This document shows positions 43,857 through 51,962 of a stretch of 64,000 nt of DNA, in pieces. This stretch comes from an uncultured Sphingomonadales bacterium (GTDB lineage: Bacteria > Pseudomonadota > Alphaproteobacteria > Sphingomonadales > Rhodothalassiaceae), in assembly GCA_947499155.1 (NCBI GenBank), contig CANMND010000003.1:124001-188000 (forward strand), in the 5' to 3' direction. The position numbers were made by a program, and so were the translations under genes. The first letter of the stretch is position 1. The number at the start of each line of letters is the position of its first letter. The notes under the pieces are model-generated. The model was not told the DNA's origin and searched no databases. It saw only the letters and a list, made by a program, of their open reading frames with translations.

Positions 43857-46106
43857 TTAGTCGATCGAAAACTTTACCTGTACTTTAGGAGTTGGTGGCG
43901 CAGATAAGGCTGGCTGGCTCCTGCCGCTATCAGCCGTCTGCACAGGTCCGGACACGCCATTCGCCGCCAGAACATCCGCCTTCGCCACCTCCCGCACCGC
44001 ACCGCCCTCGACCAGAAACAGTCGATCCGCCCTGTGCATCATGGCTTCGCGATGGGCGACGCAGATGCGGGTGATTGGCATGTCGGCCAGAAGGTCGAGA
44101 ATGTGGCGTTCTGCCGCCGGATCCAGATTGGCGGTGCCTTCGTCCAGAAACAACAGCTTCGGCTTGCGATAAAGGGCCCGCGCCAGCAGAACGCGCTGCT
44201 TTTGACCGCCGGACAGGACCGTTCCCATGTCGCCGATCAGGCTGTCATATCCCATGGGCATGGCCGCAATCTCTCCATGCACCGCTGCCATTTGTGCGCA
44301 GATCTGGACATATTCCATATCGGGTTCAGGATCAAAAAAACTGATATTGTCGGCGATAGAGCCTGACAAAAGCGCGTCTTCCTGCATCACTGCCCCAAGC
44401 GAACTTCGATAAGCCCGACTACCCAGATATGCCAGCGGTTGGCCATCCACCAAAAGCGTGCCTTCCTCTGACTCAAACAACCCCAACAGGATTTTCAGCA
44501 AAGTGGTTTTGCCACCACCGGACGGGCCTATGAAGACGGCCATCTCACCGGGTGCTATCTCAAGAGAAACATGACGCAACACCCAGGGTTCGGATTCTGC
44601 ATAGCGGAAGGACACGTCATGAAAAGCAAGCCCGCCTTTAAAATCAGTGTCATTGTCCACCAGACTTCGCGAAGGAACCGCGCCCAGTCCATGCTCCACT
44701 TCCGCAAGGCCAATGTCGGCAATGCGCTCCAGATGAAGGTCAAGAAGGCGGAATTCGATGGCCCGCTCCACCAATGCCGCCGCCTTGTCGGTAAATTGCT
44801 GCTTGTAAGACATGAACGCAAACAGCATGCCGATGGTCAGTGACTGGTCCAGCACAAGCCGGGCGCCAAGATAGACGACCACAATATTTTCAACGCCAAA
44901 CAAAAACCGGTTGGCCGTATCGAAGCCAATTTTGAGCTTTCCAAGCCTGACCGCTGCATTGATCGTATCGGCATATTTGTTCTGCCAGACAGACTGGCGT
45001 TCTGCCTCGCGCCCGAAAAGCTTGACCGACTGAATGCCGCGAATGCCTTCCATGAAAACAGACTGTTCTTTGGCACTGGCAACAATCTGGTCCTCGCTGC
45101 GCCTGCGAAATGCCCTGTAGGTGGCAAGACGCAAAACCAGATAAAGCCCCAGTGCCGCCAGCACCACTCCACCCAGCAAGGGGCTGTAGACAAAGATCAG
45201 GATCAGCGTCGTTGCCGCCATCAGACCATCAATGACGGCCGAGACAAGGCCTTCGGTAAACAAATCCCGGATCGGCGCGGTCGAAGAAAAGCGCGACAGC
45301 ACGTCACCCATATGGCGCTTCTCAAACCAGGGCAGCGGCAGGACCATCAGATGCCGGAACAGGTTGGCGACGATCTGAAAGCCAAGCTGATTGCCCACAT
45401 ACAAAATGACATATTGCCGCAAGGCATCTGAGGCGACGCTGACAAGCATCAACATGCCAAACCCCAGCGCCAGTACCACAAGCAGGCTGGTGTCAAACTT
45501 GGTCAGAACCTCGTCCACCACGATCTGCATATAAAACGGCATGGCAAGAACCACGACCTGCAAAATGATGGAAAGCACCAGCATCTGCACGATGGCCCGC
45601 TTGATCCCCGTCGCCCGCTGCCACAGATCAGTGAGACGCATGCGCTGGCGCTCGTCACGCTGCTCAAATCCGGAAACCGGCATCAGTTCAAGAACAACAC
45701 CCGTGAAATGATCCGAAGCCTCGTCCACATGAAGGCTGCGGGCACCCCGGGCCGGATCGTGAATTTCCAGAATATCGCCACGGACCCGCTTTAAAACCAC
45801 GAAATGGTTCATGTCCCAATGCAGGATGGCCGGCAGGGACAAATGCCCCAAAGCCGACAATTCCGCCCGCAAGGGCCGGGTGGAGAGATTGAGGTGCTCC
45901 GCCGTTCCGATCAGCGCCTTGAGTGTCGCGCCCTTGAGCGACACCGGATAGCGCCGCCGCAAGCTGTTAAGGTCAATCTCATGCCCATGATAGCCCGCAA
46001 CCATGGCGAGACAGGCAAGGCCACACTCCGCCGCCTCCGACTGCCGAATAAGCGGCAAACGCCTGCGACCGGAAAAATTGAGAAGGGAGAGGTGTGTGGA
46101 AGACAT
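43857..46106 (-). CDS. Peptidase-containing ABC transporter (C39 peptidase, bacteriocin export)
   Basis: 749 aa CvaB-type exporter that removes double-glycine leaders and exports the peptide. The N-terminal C39 peptidase (1-150) has the catalytic Cys in QSEAAECGLACLAM and the His in HWDMNHFVVLKR. Six membrane segments follow (about 165-430), then an ATPase with Walker A GPSGGGKTT, signature LSGGQKQRVLLARALY and Walker B LLFLDEGT. The C-terminal 40 residues are a Pro/Ser-rich tail. It should work with the HlyD protein at 52907 and an outer-membrane channel not in the window, exporting the four precursor peptides encoded nearby. Confidence 0.95.
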   Translation of the reverse strand: MSSTHLSLLNFSGRRRLPLIRQSEAAECGLACLAMVAGYHGHEIDLNSLRRRYPVSLKGATLKALIGTAEHLNLSTRPLRAELSALGHLSLPAILHWDMNHFVVLKRVRGDILEIHDPARGARSLHVDEASDHFTGVVLELMPVSGFEQRDERQRMRLTDLWQRATGIKRAIVQMLVLSIILQVVVLAMPFYMQIVVDEVLTKFDTSLLVVLALGFGMLMLVSVASDALRQYVILYVGNQLGFQIVANLFRHLMVLPLPWFEKRHMGDVLSRFSSTAPIRDLFTEGLVSAVIDGLMAATTLILIFVYSPLLGGVVLAALGLYLVLRLATYRAFRRRSEDQIVASAKEQSVFMEGIRGIQSVKLFGREAERQSVWQNKYADTINAAVRLGKLKIGFDTANRFLFGVENIVVVYLGARLVLDQSLTIGMLFAFMSYKQQFTDKAAALVERAIEFRLLDLHLERIADIGLAEVEHGLGAVPSRSLVDNDTDFKGGLAFHDVSFRYAESEPWVLRHVSLEIAPGEMAVFIGPSGGGKTTLLKILLGLFESEEGTLLVDGQPLAYLGSRAYRSSLGAVMQEDALLSGSIADNISFFDPEPDMEYVQICAQMAAVHGEIAAMPMGYDSLIGDMGTVLSGGQKQRVLLARALYRKPKLLFLDEGTANLDPAAERHILDLLADMPITRICVAHREAMMHRADRLFLVEGGAVREVAKADVLAANGVSGPVQTADSGRSQPALSAPPTPKVQVKFSID

Positions 46107-46129
46107 ACATTATGATAAAGTGTTGATTG

Positions 46130-46417
46130 TCATGACAAGATGCGAATTATTATATAGAATAGACCAAGTAAAAATATGCCAAATATAATTAAGAATAATA
46201 CTCTATAATACAATACATTTATTTTCTTATTATTCCATAAGTCATACAATATAAAATTGGAGAAAATCGAAATTGGAATGGCAATGACACCCTTACTGCC
46301 CATAATAGAAACAAAGTTGTCATACTTCATAATCAGAGCAATTGATAATGACGTAAATGAAATACTCACTGCCGCGACAAAGATAACTGAAAATATCTGA
46401 AATTCATCAGCTTTCAT
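46130..46417 (-). CDS. Small membrane protein upstream of the exporter
   Basis: 95 aa from the ATG at 46417 with three hydrophobic segments and a KADEF start. It ends 23 bases before the exporter ATG and is likely cotranscribed. Candidate immunity protein of the bacteriocin locus; no family recognised. Confidence 0.55.
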   Translation of the reverse strand: MKADEFQIFSVIFVAAVSISFTSLSIALIMKYDNFVSIMGSKGVIAIPISIFSNFILYDLWNNKKINVLYYRVLFLIIFGIFLLGLFYIIIRILS

Positions 46418-46434
46418 AGCTAGCACTCATAAAT

Positions 46435-46456
46435 GCCCTCCGGATATCCAGAGGGC
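46435..46456 (-). terminator. Hairpin after a small peptide gene
   Basis: GCCCTC (46435-46440) and GAGGGC (46451-46456) with the palindromic core GGATATCC form a stable stem 10 bases after the stop of the 31-aa gene. The following T-tract is weak. Confidence 0.5.
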
Positions 46457-46466
46457 AAAAATTATT

Positions 46467-46562
46467 CTACCATGCCCATGCGATCATTGCTGATGCGCTT
46501 CCCACTGCAACGCCAGCACTGAACACAGTAACAGCTGTTCCTAAACTGATGTTCACTTCCAT
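46467..46562 (-). CDS. 31-aa hydrophobic peptide gene
   Basis: MEVNISLGTAVTVFSAGVAV begins a very hydrophobic Ala/Val/Ser-rich peptide ending in MIAWAW. Its ATG overlaps the end of the upstream 55-aa gene by 10 bases, suggesting coupled translation. It has no double-glycine leader. It could be a leaderless bacteriocin-like or immunity peptide. Confidence 0.4.
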   Translation of the reverse strand: MEVNISLGTAVTVFSAGVAVGSASAMIAWAW

Positions 46563-46720
46563 AAATAAAACAGCCCTATAGCGATTATACCGATGACCAC
46601 ACCCAGCCTGAACCCCTGGATCATGACCAGAGCGAGAGGGCTTTCCGTCTCAAGCCGTTTATCAAGCGCAGTATCCCTGAAACCTAAAAAATGCAGAATT
46701 CTATCCACTACAGATATCAT
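46553..46720 (-). CDS. 55-aa small membrane protein
   Basis: A basic/acidic N-terminal helix (MISVVDRILHFLGFRDTALD) is followed by one membrane segment (LGVVIGIIAIGLFYLWK). It is coupled to the downstream 31-aa gene. The layout resembles small immunity or holin-like proteins; unrecognised. Confidence 0.4.
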   Translation of the reverse strand: MISVVDRILHFLGFRDTALDKRLETESPLALVMIQGFRLGVVIGIIAIGLFYLWK

Positions 46721-46799
46721 GCTCGTAGCTTCTCATTATTTGCACCACTCATTAAGTGAGCTTTTAACGTCTCCATTTCCATGGACATGGGTCAATTAT

Positions 46800-46940
46800 T
46801 CAAAACAGGGTTAAGTTTTTCCCTACGCTGTAACCGACATTAAACATTGTAATGAAAATAAAACCCAACACAATTACCTTAAAAAACGCTAATTGGTTCT
46901 TCTCCACATAAGAAAGTAAATCTGAACAAAAATTACTCAC
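46800..46940 (-). CDS. 46-aa small membrane protein
   Basis: GTG start preceded by TTGGAG. One membrane segment (FFKVIVLGFIFITMFNVGYS) lies after a short polar N-terminus. Unrecognised; candidate immunity protein in the bacteriocin locus. Confidence 0.4.
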   Translation of the reverse strand: MSNFCSDLLSYVEKNQLAFFKVIVLGFIFITMFNVGYSVGKNLTLF

Positions 46941-47053
46941 ACCTATTAGTCTCCAATATTACTAGTGATAACTACTGTAACACGCCAATTACGATACCAA
47001 CCAGAATCATTTGTTATAACCCATCACTCCTGTACAACTTTCATATATATGTC

Positions 47054-47305
47054 TTAAAATAATGCTAACCCTATAACCGTAATCAAGTAGAAAAAACCAT
47101 AGCTAACTACAAAACTTAACACTGAATATAAGATATTGATCAATACGCTATTCTTTGTTTGTATTACATTTTTTATAAATATAAAATATAATACAGTCAC
47201 AATTGTTCCAAAAACCCCATAACTCTCGCTAGATGTTTTAGGCAAGAATCCTAGCTCTATAAAAAAGATATAAAATAAGAGTATGGGAATTATATAATAC
47301 AGCAC
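47054..47305 (-). CDS. Small membrane protein, candidate immunity
   Basis: 83 aa, GTG start with AAAGG upstream, three hydrophobic segments (LYYIIPILLFYIFFIELGF, then IVTVLYFIFI, then LYSVLSFVVSYGFFYLI). Very AT-rich. It lies downstream of an orphan copy of the precursor promoter module (47478-47644). Confidence 0.5.
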   Translation of the reverse strand: MLYYIIPILLFYIFFIELGFLPKTSSESYGVFGTIVTVLYFIFIKNVIQTKNSVLINILYSVLSFVVSYGFFYLITVIGLALF

Positions 47306-47477
47306 ACCTTTATTATGAAAATAATTTGTATTGTTATTCTGATTATTCTAAATCATACCTCTACCCTGATAGAAGGGTCGAGCGATTGAACATATGAACA
47401 GTCGCCCGATCACTGATCATTTTACATATAAAGATCAAAAATAAGCTTGACCTATAGCAATAACAGCTAACTCCTTT

Positions 47478-47644
47478 CGAATTCCCGTGTCAAGAGAGTT
47501 TAATTATTTCAATTTCCATAAAATTGTTACAAATCATATTGATACCCGCATATCGTACGCGCCCGTGCGGGCGGATGGTCGGGTCGAGGACGCCATCTCT
47601 TCCGTCAAAGTGCGCCGCTCCTGGGCGAGCGGTGAAGAAAACTG
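47478..47644. repeat. Orphan copy of the precursor upstream module
   Basis: 167 bp matching 49852-50020 with few changes, including TTGACA on the minus strand (47488-47493), a GC-rich inverted repeat CGCCCGTGCGGGCG and the segment ending GAAGAAAACTG. Unlike the other copies, it lacks the poly-G tract, the palindrome and a precursor gene, so it marks a deleted or rearranged unit. Confidence 0.8.
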
Positions 47645-47730
47645 ATAGTGCATGGAAAAATTACACCCCCACATATCCTAACAATAACATGAGCGCATAT
47701 TACTCTTGCCAGGCTCATGGTCTGAAACAA

Positions 47731-48246
47731 TTATTCCATGCTGGAATTACGCAGCCTACTGGTAATTTTATCTCCAAAGTATGGTAGACATGCAAAAATG
47801 AATACGATGCTTGCTACTATATTGAGAAATATAATTACTGGTATACTCTCAAAAAAACCTGAACCTATGCTGCATAGCATCGTGCCGGAAAAGAAAACAA
47901 GAAACCATTCTGCAGCATAAATATCAAGGACGCGCCCCTTCGCATCTGGCAGGGTATCTGAACAAGAGCGTGAGTGCATCAAACTGCTTATAAAAATCAA
48001 TAAATTGAGTGCGAATACGAAGCTGGCTACAAGATGCCCATAGCCAGAAATATCCGGAATATTTGGCACGACAGGAAGCAATACTGGTATGAGTATTGAT
48101 GTTATTGACAGTCCTGTAGTTATCAAAACACGGAATATCGTGTCATGCGAATAAGTAAATAGACAATAATTTTTTATGTTAAGCATAAGCGGCAAAAATA
48201 TTAAAGGATTATATCCTACTTTATCATTAATATAATAAGCTCGCAT
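47731..48246 (-). CDS. Four-segment membrane protein, candidate bacteriocin immunity
   Basis: 171 aa with four hydrophobic segments (about 45-65, 72-92, 112-130, 133-153). It follows precursor gene 48435-48749 on the same strand, separated by a strong hairpin. Unrecognised; position suggests immunity for that precursor. Confidence 0.55.
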   Translation of the reverse strand: MRAYYINDKVGYNPLIFLPLMLNIKNYCLFTYSHDTIFRVLITTGLSITSILIPVLLPVVPNIPDISGYGHLVASFVFALNLLIFISSLMHSRSCSDTLPDAKGRVLDIYAAEWFLVFFSGTMLCSIGSGFFESIPVIIFLNIVASIVFIFACLPYFGDKITSRLRNSSME

Positions 48247-48296
48247 ATTTCACCAAATAATATAGATATCGACAACATTCTTGCGCACCAAAAGAG

Positions 48297-48354
48297 GCGG
48301 AGCAATTTCTTAAAGTAAAGCCTTAAGGTAATTAGAAATTGTAATAGCTCCGCC
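48297..48354 (-). terminator. Long hairpin between precursor and downstream membrane-protein gene
   Basis: GGCGGAGC (48297-48304) pairs with GCTCCGCC (48347-48354), and inner AATTTCT/AGAAATT arms extend the stem. On the minus strand TCTTTTGG follows. Likely a partial terminator that keeps immunity expression lower than, or separate from, the precursor. Confidence 0.65.
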
Positions 48355-48434
48355 TACATTTTTATTTATGACGTGAGCCTTACAAAAAAGGATTGAATAT
48401 AGCCCACGATTGATATCATCACTAAAATGCCCAA

Positions 48435-48749
48435 TCAACCAAATGCGGCATAAAGACCAAAGCCTGCCGCAACTAAACCAAATCCCACAGAAACCACTCC
48501 CCCAGCAAATGCTGCTGGAGCACCAAGTGGCCCTAATGATGCTGCACCAAGTGCGGTCACCCCCGCAATTGCCGATCCGGTAGCAAATAATGCTGAGATT
48601 CGACCGGCCTCTGCAGATGTTAAACCACCCGACACAAACTCAATTTCAAGACCAGTCAGTTCCCGCGCGTTGCTTTCATCGGACTGCACCAAAGCCGGTG
48701 CATCGAAAGACACAGCGCCCGGTGCGACTGAGGCTGTCATTGCGTACAT
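48435..48749 (-). CDS. Double-glycine-leader bacteriocin precursor 1
   Basis: 104 aa. The leader ends ARELTGLEIEFVSGG at residue 42, the class II microcin/C39 consensus (L-E-I, V-S-GG). The mature part (62 aa) is Gly/Ala-rich and hydrophobic with several G-x-x-x-G spacings, as in pore-forming bacteriocins. CAGGAGATGGG before the ATG is a strong ribosome-binding site, conserved in precursors 2 and 4. The leader is long, with a conserved N-terminal extension shared with precursors 2 and 4. Confidence 0.85.
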   Translation of the reverse strand: MYAMTASVAPGAVSFDAPALVQSDESNARELTGLEIEFVSGGLTSAEAGRISALFATGSAIAGVTALGAASLGPLGAPAAFAGGVVSVGFGLVAAGFGLYAAFG

Positions 48750-48813
48750 AATCCCATCTCCTGTGTTTCATATAGCATATAAGGGTGCAGCTAAAAACCA
48801 CTGCGCCGCGTTC

Positions 48814-48836
48814 TGTCAGAAAAAATCAATCTGACA
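48814..48836 (-). promoter_or_regulatory. Palindromic operator-like site, precursor 1
   Basis: Perfect inverted repeat TGTCAG-N11-CTGACA, 65 bases upstream of the precursor ATG; conserved in position upstream of precursor 2 and imperfectly upstream of precursor 4. Candidate binding site for a dimeric regulator. Confidence 0.5.
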
Positions 48837-48841
48837 TTGCA

Positions 48842-48870
48842 ATGCTACCCCCCCCTAAAACACCTGCCAA
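48842..48870 (-). promoter_or_regulatory. Candidate promoter with poly-G spacer, precursor 1
   Basis: On the minus strand TTGGCA, 17 bases ending in eight G, then TAGCAT. The G run fills the half of the spacer next to the -10 element. Confidence 0.45.
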
Positions 48871-49045
48871 GAGAGTATAATTATTCAAAATTCTATAAAA
48901 TTGTAATAATGAATGACCCGGCGATAAATATCCACCCCAGCCCTACCAGAACCGAAGGCGGGTAATGTTTGCAAGGAACGTCAACAATTTGCTTTCCACA
49001 AGAAAAGGCCTGAACCCTGCCATACCTGCGACTATCGCCCGGCAC

Positions 49046-49162
49046 TCATTCTTTCGCCCGCCGTAACAAGCTTTCATAAAACGCTGTAACGCCAACCGCC
49101 GAACTCGCAACCATAATCGGGAGCGAAACAGTGGCATACCCGAGTTTTCCTCCGCCAAACAC
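49046..49162 (-). pseudogene. Fragment resembling the 59-aa immunity family
   Basis: A 38-codon frame (GTG start) encodes GYATVSLPIMVASSAVGVTA and a short basic end, similar in layout to the second half of the small proteins at 49189-49368 and 52692-52871 (GFV-L-IS-P-V-AALLM). It is probably a decayed duplicate. Confidence 0.25.
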
Positions 49163-49188
49163 CACTGCGAAATGATGAGCTCATTGGA

Positions 49189-49368
49189 CTATTCGACCCG
49201 CCCAAATACCAGCCTCATCAGTAAAGCGGCAGCGACACTCAGCGGTACCGAGATCGACAGGCCCTTCACAAACCCATATCTGGATATAAGTACAGCAGAA
49301 ATGCCACCCAAAAATATATAAAATACAATCGCGTGCGAACGTCCAAGTTTTTTAGACAACAAAGCCAT
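49189..49368 (-). CDS. 59-aa membrane protein, candidate immunity for precursor 2
   Basis: Starts MALLSKKLGRSHAIVFYIFL and has two membrane segments separated by SRYGFVKGL. It follows precursor 2 (49441-49746) after a hairpin. It is paralogous to the 59-aa protein at 52692-52871 (shared HAI-FYI-LGG, SR-GFV-GL, AALLMRLVFG-VE). Two family members in one bacteriocin locus support an immunity role. Confidence 0.65.
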   Translation of the reverse strand: MALLSKKLGRSHAIVFYIFLGGISAVLISRYGFVKGLSISVPLSVAAALLMRLVFGRVE

Positions 49369-49400
49369 ATTATACCTTTTATCAGTTAGTTAAGAACTGA

Positions 49401-49430
49401 GAGTAAAGGTGCCTGTAAACACCCTTACTC
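49401..49430 (-). terminator. Hairpin between precursor 2 and its candidate immunity gene
   Basis: GAGTAAAGGTG and CACCCTTACTC form an 11-bp stem with one mismatch. No T-tract, so it may be an attenuator or processing site. Confidence 0.5.
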
Positions 49431-49440
49431 ACCATATACC

Positions 49441-49746
49441 CTAACCTAAAAAGCAATTATCCCACACATAAAGCACCGAATTAGTGATCCCAACCGAAAC
49501 AGCTCCGGCTCCTGCCCCAATAAGCGCACCCGGACCAAAAATTGCACCAGCCGCAGCACCACCAATACCCCCTGCCACAGCCCCACCTAATGCCGCCAGA
49601 CCCAGACCGCCGAGGCTACAAGCTCCTGAAACATAGTCAATTTCCAGGCTTGTCAATTCCCGTGCGTCGCTTTTGTCGGACTGCATCAAAGCCGGTGCAT
49701 CAAAAGACACAGCGCACGGTGCGACTGAGGCTGTTATTGCGTACAT
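49441..49746 (-). CDS. Double-glycine-type bacteriocin precursor 2
   Basis: 101 aa. The leader is nearly that of precursor 1 (MYAITASVAP, FDAPAL) and ends LEIDYVSGA, where GA replaces GG; C39 peptidases accept GA. The mature part (59 aa) has LAALGGAVAGGIGGAAAGAI, a striking run of G-x-x-x-G/A-type repeats, and two cysteines that might form a disulfide. Confidence 0.83.
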   Translation of the reverse strand: MYAITASVAPCAVSFDAPALMQSDKSDARELTSLEIDYVSGACSLGGLGLAALGGAVAGGIGGAAAGAIFGPGALIGAGAGAVSVGITNSVLYVWDNCFLG

Positions 49747-49808
49747 AACCCCATCTCCCGCGTTTTATATACCATATAAGTTCACAGCTATAAATATTTG
49801 CTGCACTT

Positions 49809-49831
49809 TGTCAGATAATTTCAACCTGACA
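49809..49831 (-). promoter_or_regulatory. Palindromic operator-like site, precursor 2
   Basis: TGTCAG-N11-CTGACA, perfect arms, at the same distance from the start codon as in precursor 1. Confidence 0.5.
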
Positions 49832-49836
49832 TTGCA

Positions 49837-49867
49837 AGGCTCCCCCCCCCCCGAATTCCCGTGTCAA
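49837..49867 (-). promoter_or_regulatory. Candidate promoter with poly-G spacer, precursor 2
   Basis: On the minus strand TTGACA, 19 bases including ten of an 11-G run, then GAGCCT at the position of the -10. Spacing is longer than in precursor 1 and the -10 is poor, which would predict an off state. Confidence 0.4.
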
Positions 49868-50020
49868 GAGAGTTTAATTATTCCACTTTCCATAAAATTG
49901 TTACAAATCATATTGATACCCGCCCATCATACGCGCCCGTGCGGGCGGATGGTCGGGGGTCCAGGACGCCATCTCTTCCGTCAGAGTGCGCCGCTCATGG
50001 GCGAGCGGTGAAGAAAACTG
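49852..50020. repeat. Upstream module of precursor 2, pairs with 47478-47644
   Basis: 169 bp with high identity to the orphan copy, containing the TTGACA element and the CGCCCG/CGGGCG inverted repeat. The first 60 bp are also shared, with more changes, by precursors 1 and 4. Confidence 0.8.
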
Positions 50021-50093
50021 CGTACAAAGAAACAGCAACGATCCGCCGTCATCCTGCCAACTTCGCTACAGGCGCCCTAACCATTCAAAAATT

Positions 50094-50219
50094 TCAGTGG
50101 AGATGGAATGCATCGTGCAACGTTGCGCCAAGATAAACTCCGCTGGCAACAAGAAATGCCGCGCACACCAATGCAATGAGAACCCACTGCATGACAGTGA
50201 GGCTGGATCGTGACTTCAT
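50094..50219 (-). CDS. 41-aa small membrane protein
   Basis: MKSRSSLTVMQWVLIALVCA begins a single membrane segment, ending in a His-containing tail. A Met four codons upstream (50231) is an alternative. Unrecognised; it lies upstream of the precursor 2 module on the same strand. Confidence 0.4.
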   Translation of the reverse strand: MKSRSSLTVMQWVLIALVCAAFLVASGVYLGATLHDAFHLH

Positions 50220-50302
50220 CAATTTTCCCATTCAGTTGACTCATATTCTAGTTTTTATACCCAATCATAAGCGCCTAGCCGTTATTTAGTTACTTCAGTT
50301 CG

Positions 50303-50491
50303 TCATTTCCCAGGCTCTTTCACCTCCCGCATACGCAATGTATTCCAGAATATTACTACAAGTACTCCCGTAAGCCCACCACTGACAATTGTCACATAGA
50401 TACTGTATTCCGCGAAAAATGATGTAAGAATAATATTTAATATTATCCCGCAAAAAGCAGCCATAGTTATGGAAATGATAATAACTTTCAT
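50303..50491 (-). CDS. 62-aa membrane protein, candidate immunity
   Basis: MKVIIISITMAAFCGIILNI starts the first of two membrane segments; the second is YVTIVSGGLTGVLVVIFW. GAGG eight bases upstream of the ATG at 50491. Unrecognised. Confidence 0.5.
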   Translation of the reverse strand: MKVIIISITMAAFCGIILNIILTSFFAEYSIYVTIVSGGLTGVLVVIFWNTLRMREVKEPGK

Positions 50492-50539
50492 ATTCTGCAC
50501 CTCGCCATAAAGTTCATTGGATGCATGGGATTAGCTGCT

Positions 50540-50812
50540 GACGTCAGCCCTGATTGCCAGAGTCAGAATGGGCCACAGATGCAGGGGCACCACCTTGCCA
50601 AAGGCCTCAATCGTATGGCGATCGATGGCCACGTTACACGGTACACCGGCTCATGCGGAGAATGAGGTCCAGACATCGTCGTACCGCAGGGTAACCCTAC
50701 ATTATCTTATTCGACTTTCCCGAATACCAACCTCATCAACAAGGCAGCTACGACGGACATTGGGATCGAAATCAGCAGCCCATTAACAAACCCACAAAAT
50801 GTACGGATAAGT
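50540..50812 (-). pseudogene. Decayed copy of HlyD 3' end plus immunity 3' end
   Basis: 50540-50670 resembles the end of the HlyD gene (same order as 52466-52648 but with indels), and 50690-50790 matches the last half of the 59-aa immunity gene at 52692 (CTTATTCGACTTTCCCGAAT in both). The reading frames are broken. It is a remnant of the duplication that expanded the locus. The rest of 50492-50895 shows no gene. Confidence 0.7.
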
Positions 50813-50895
50813 AACTAGACAAGTACATTTTCTTACAGATGATAAGATCACAAATAAACATGAGGCTTCATAGAAAGGCGACTCTATCTACCATT

Positions 50896-51306
50896 TCATC
50901 TATTATAGATCAGCTTCATAACATGAGCGCCAATATAGAAAGAAATAGCAATTGCGATGCCTTTTGAAAGGCTGTCTGTATCCCAATATCCAGACATGTT
51001 TAAAAATGTACGACCCAATGCTGTTAATACAAACAATGAAACTATGATGGCCAGCGACCCAAACACCAGAGGAACAGCCAGCCCTGTTTTCCCGAGCCAT
51101 GTCGATGCTTTATTTTGACAAACGGCTGCAGCGGAAACAGCAAATACAGGGATCAATGCGATCATTGCCCCCAAAACGGTTTTCTCTTCAATGACACCTG
51201 AGAACCATGAAACCGTTAGTAATAGCATTAAAAGTATAATGCCTCCCACCCAACCTAAGGCAAATGCCTTAAGCATGGGCTTATAAAGTTCTCCTTTCAT
51301 TACCAA
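50896..51306 (-). CDS. Four-segment membrane protein, candidate immunity for precursor 3
   Basis: 136 aa with four hydrophobic segments. It lies 37 bases downstream of precursor 3 on the same strand. No family recognised. A start two codons later (MKGELYKPML) is equally likely. Confidence 0.55.
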   Translation of the reverse strand: MVMKGELYKPMLKAFALGWVGGIILLMLLLTVSWFSGVIEEKTVLGAMIALIPVFAVSAAAVCQNKASTWLGKTGLAVPLVFGSLAIIVSLFVLTALGRTFLNMSGYWDTDSLSKGIAIAISFYIGAHVMKLIYNR

Positions 51307-51343
51307 GTCCCATTAGTACATAAATTATCTGGTTATCAGTTTA

Positions 51344-51640
51344 TTACTCAGGCAATTGCGCCCAAATTTGCGTTGCATCATCCACTGTAAATCCAACTGC
51401 AAACCCACCCGCTGCACCGGCTGCCGTTCCAAATGGACCTGCAAACGAACCCGCCAGTCCACCGCCAAATGCAGTAAACCCACCTATTGTTACCGAGCGA
51501 TGAAAATTAATTTGGAACCCAAATACAGTCGCCCCACCGTTAATAAAACTATACTCCGTAGCGTATAGATCACGAATTGTACTTTGTCTTGCGCAAAAGC
51601 CTGAGTCTGCCACGCCTGTGACTATCGTCCGGCCCAACAC
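51344..51640 (-). CDS. Double-glycine-type bacteriocin precursor 3 (divergent leader)
   Basis: 98 aa from a GTG. The leader does not share the N-terminal extension of the other precursors, and ends ATEYSFINGG at residue 36. The mature part (62 aa) contains FTAFGGGLAGSFAGPFGTAA, very like the core of precursor 4 (FTALGGGFGGLAGSTLGPAG). The weak start and altered leader may mean it is a recombined or decaying copy. Confidence 0.65.
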   Translation of the reverse strand: MLGRTIVTGVADSGFCARQSTIRDLYATEYSFINGGATVFGFQINFHRSVTIGGFTAFGGGLAGSFAGPFGTAAGAAGGFAVGFTVDDATQIWAQLPE

Positions 51641-51707
51641 TATTGCATTTATTACAACGAGATAAACACTATATAATAACCAGCCGCCTATACACTCTCG
51701 AATATAT

Positions 51708-51899
51708 TTATAATCTTTTATTTTTGTGCAAATAGCCCATTACGAGTGAAACGGCCACGCCCCCGCCCAATCCAACTGAGATATAAAAGCTTGGTGAGTG
51801 CTGATATGCTGGAGTTAATAATAAGATATATAACATGGCAGATGTAAAAGCACCCACCCCTGCAGAAACCATTACAATAAATAAGTCCTTCTTATTCAT
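51708..51899 (-). CDS. 63-aa membrane protein, candidate immunity for precursor 4
   Basis: ATG at 51899 is preceded by GGGAGGGG. Two membrane segments flank a polar stretch; MNKKDLFIVMVSAGVGAFTS is the opening. It follows precursor 4 closely (63 bases), so the two are probably an operon. Confidence 0.6.
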   Translation of the reverse strand: MNKKDLFIVMVSAGVGAFTSAMLYILLLTPAYQHSPSFYISVGLGGGVAVSLVMGYLHKNKRL

Positions 51900-51962
51900 T
51901 ATTATCCCCTCCCAGCTTATGGCTTCACAAAAATTTAAAGTAATGTCCATTTATCTATAATT

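Noticed and set aside
47478-47644. Insertion-sequence end or attachment site
   Set aside because: No transposase or target duplication; the sequence is a copy of the precursor upstream module.
48943-49158. 71-codon minus-strand open frame
   Set aside because: Basic, Trp/Arg-rich product typical of a wrong frame; a different frame at 49046-49162 shows similarity to the immunity family instead.
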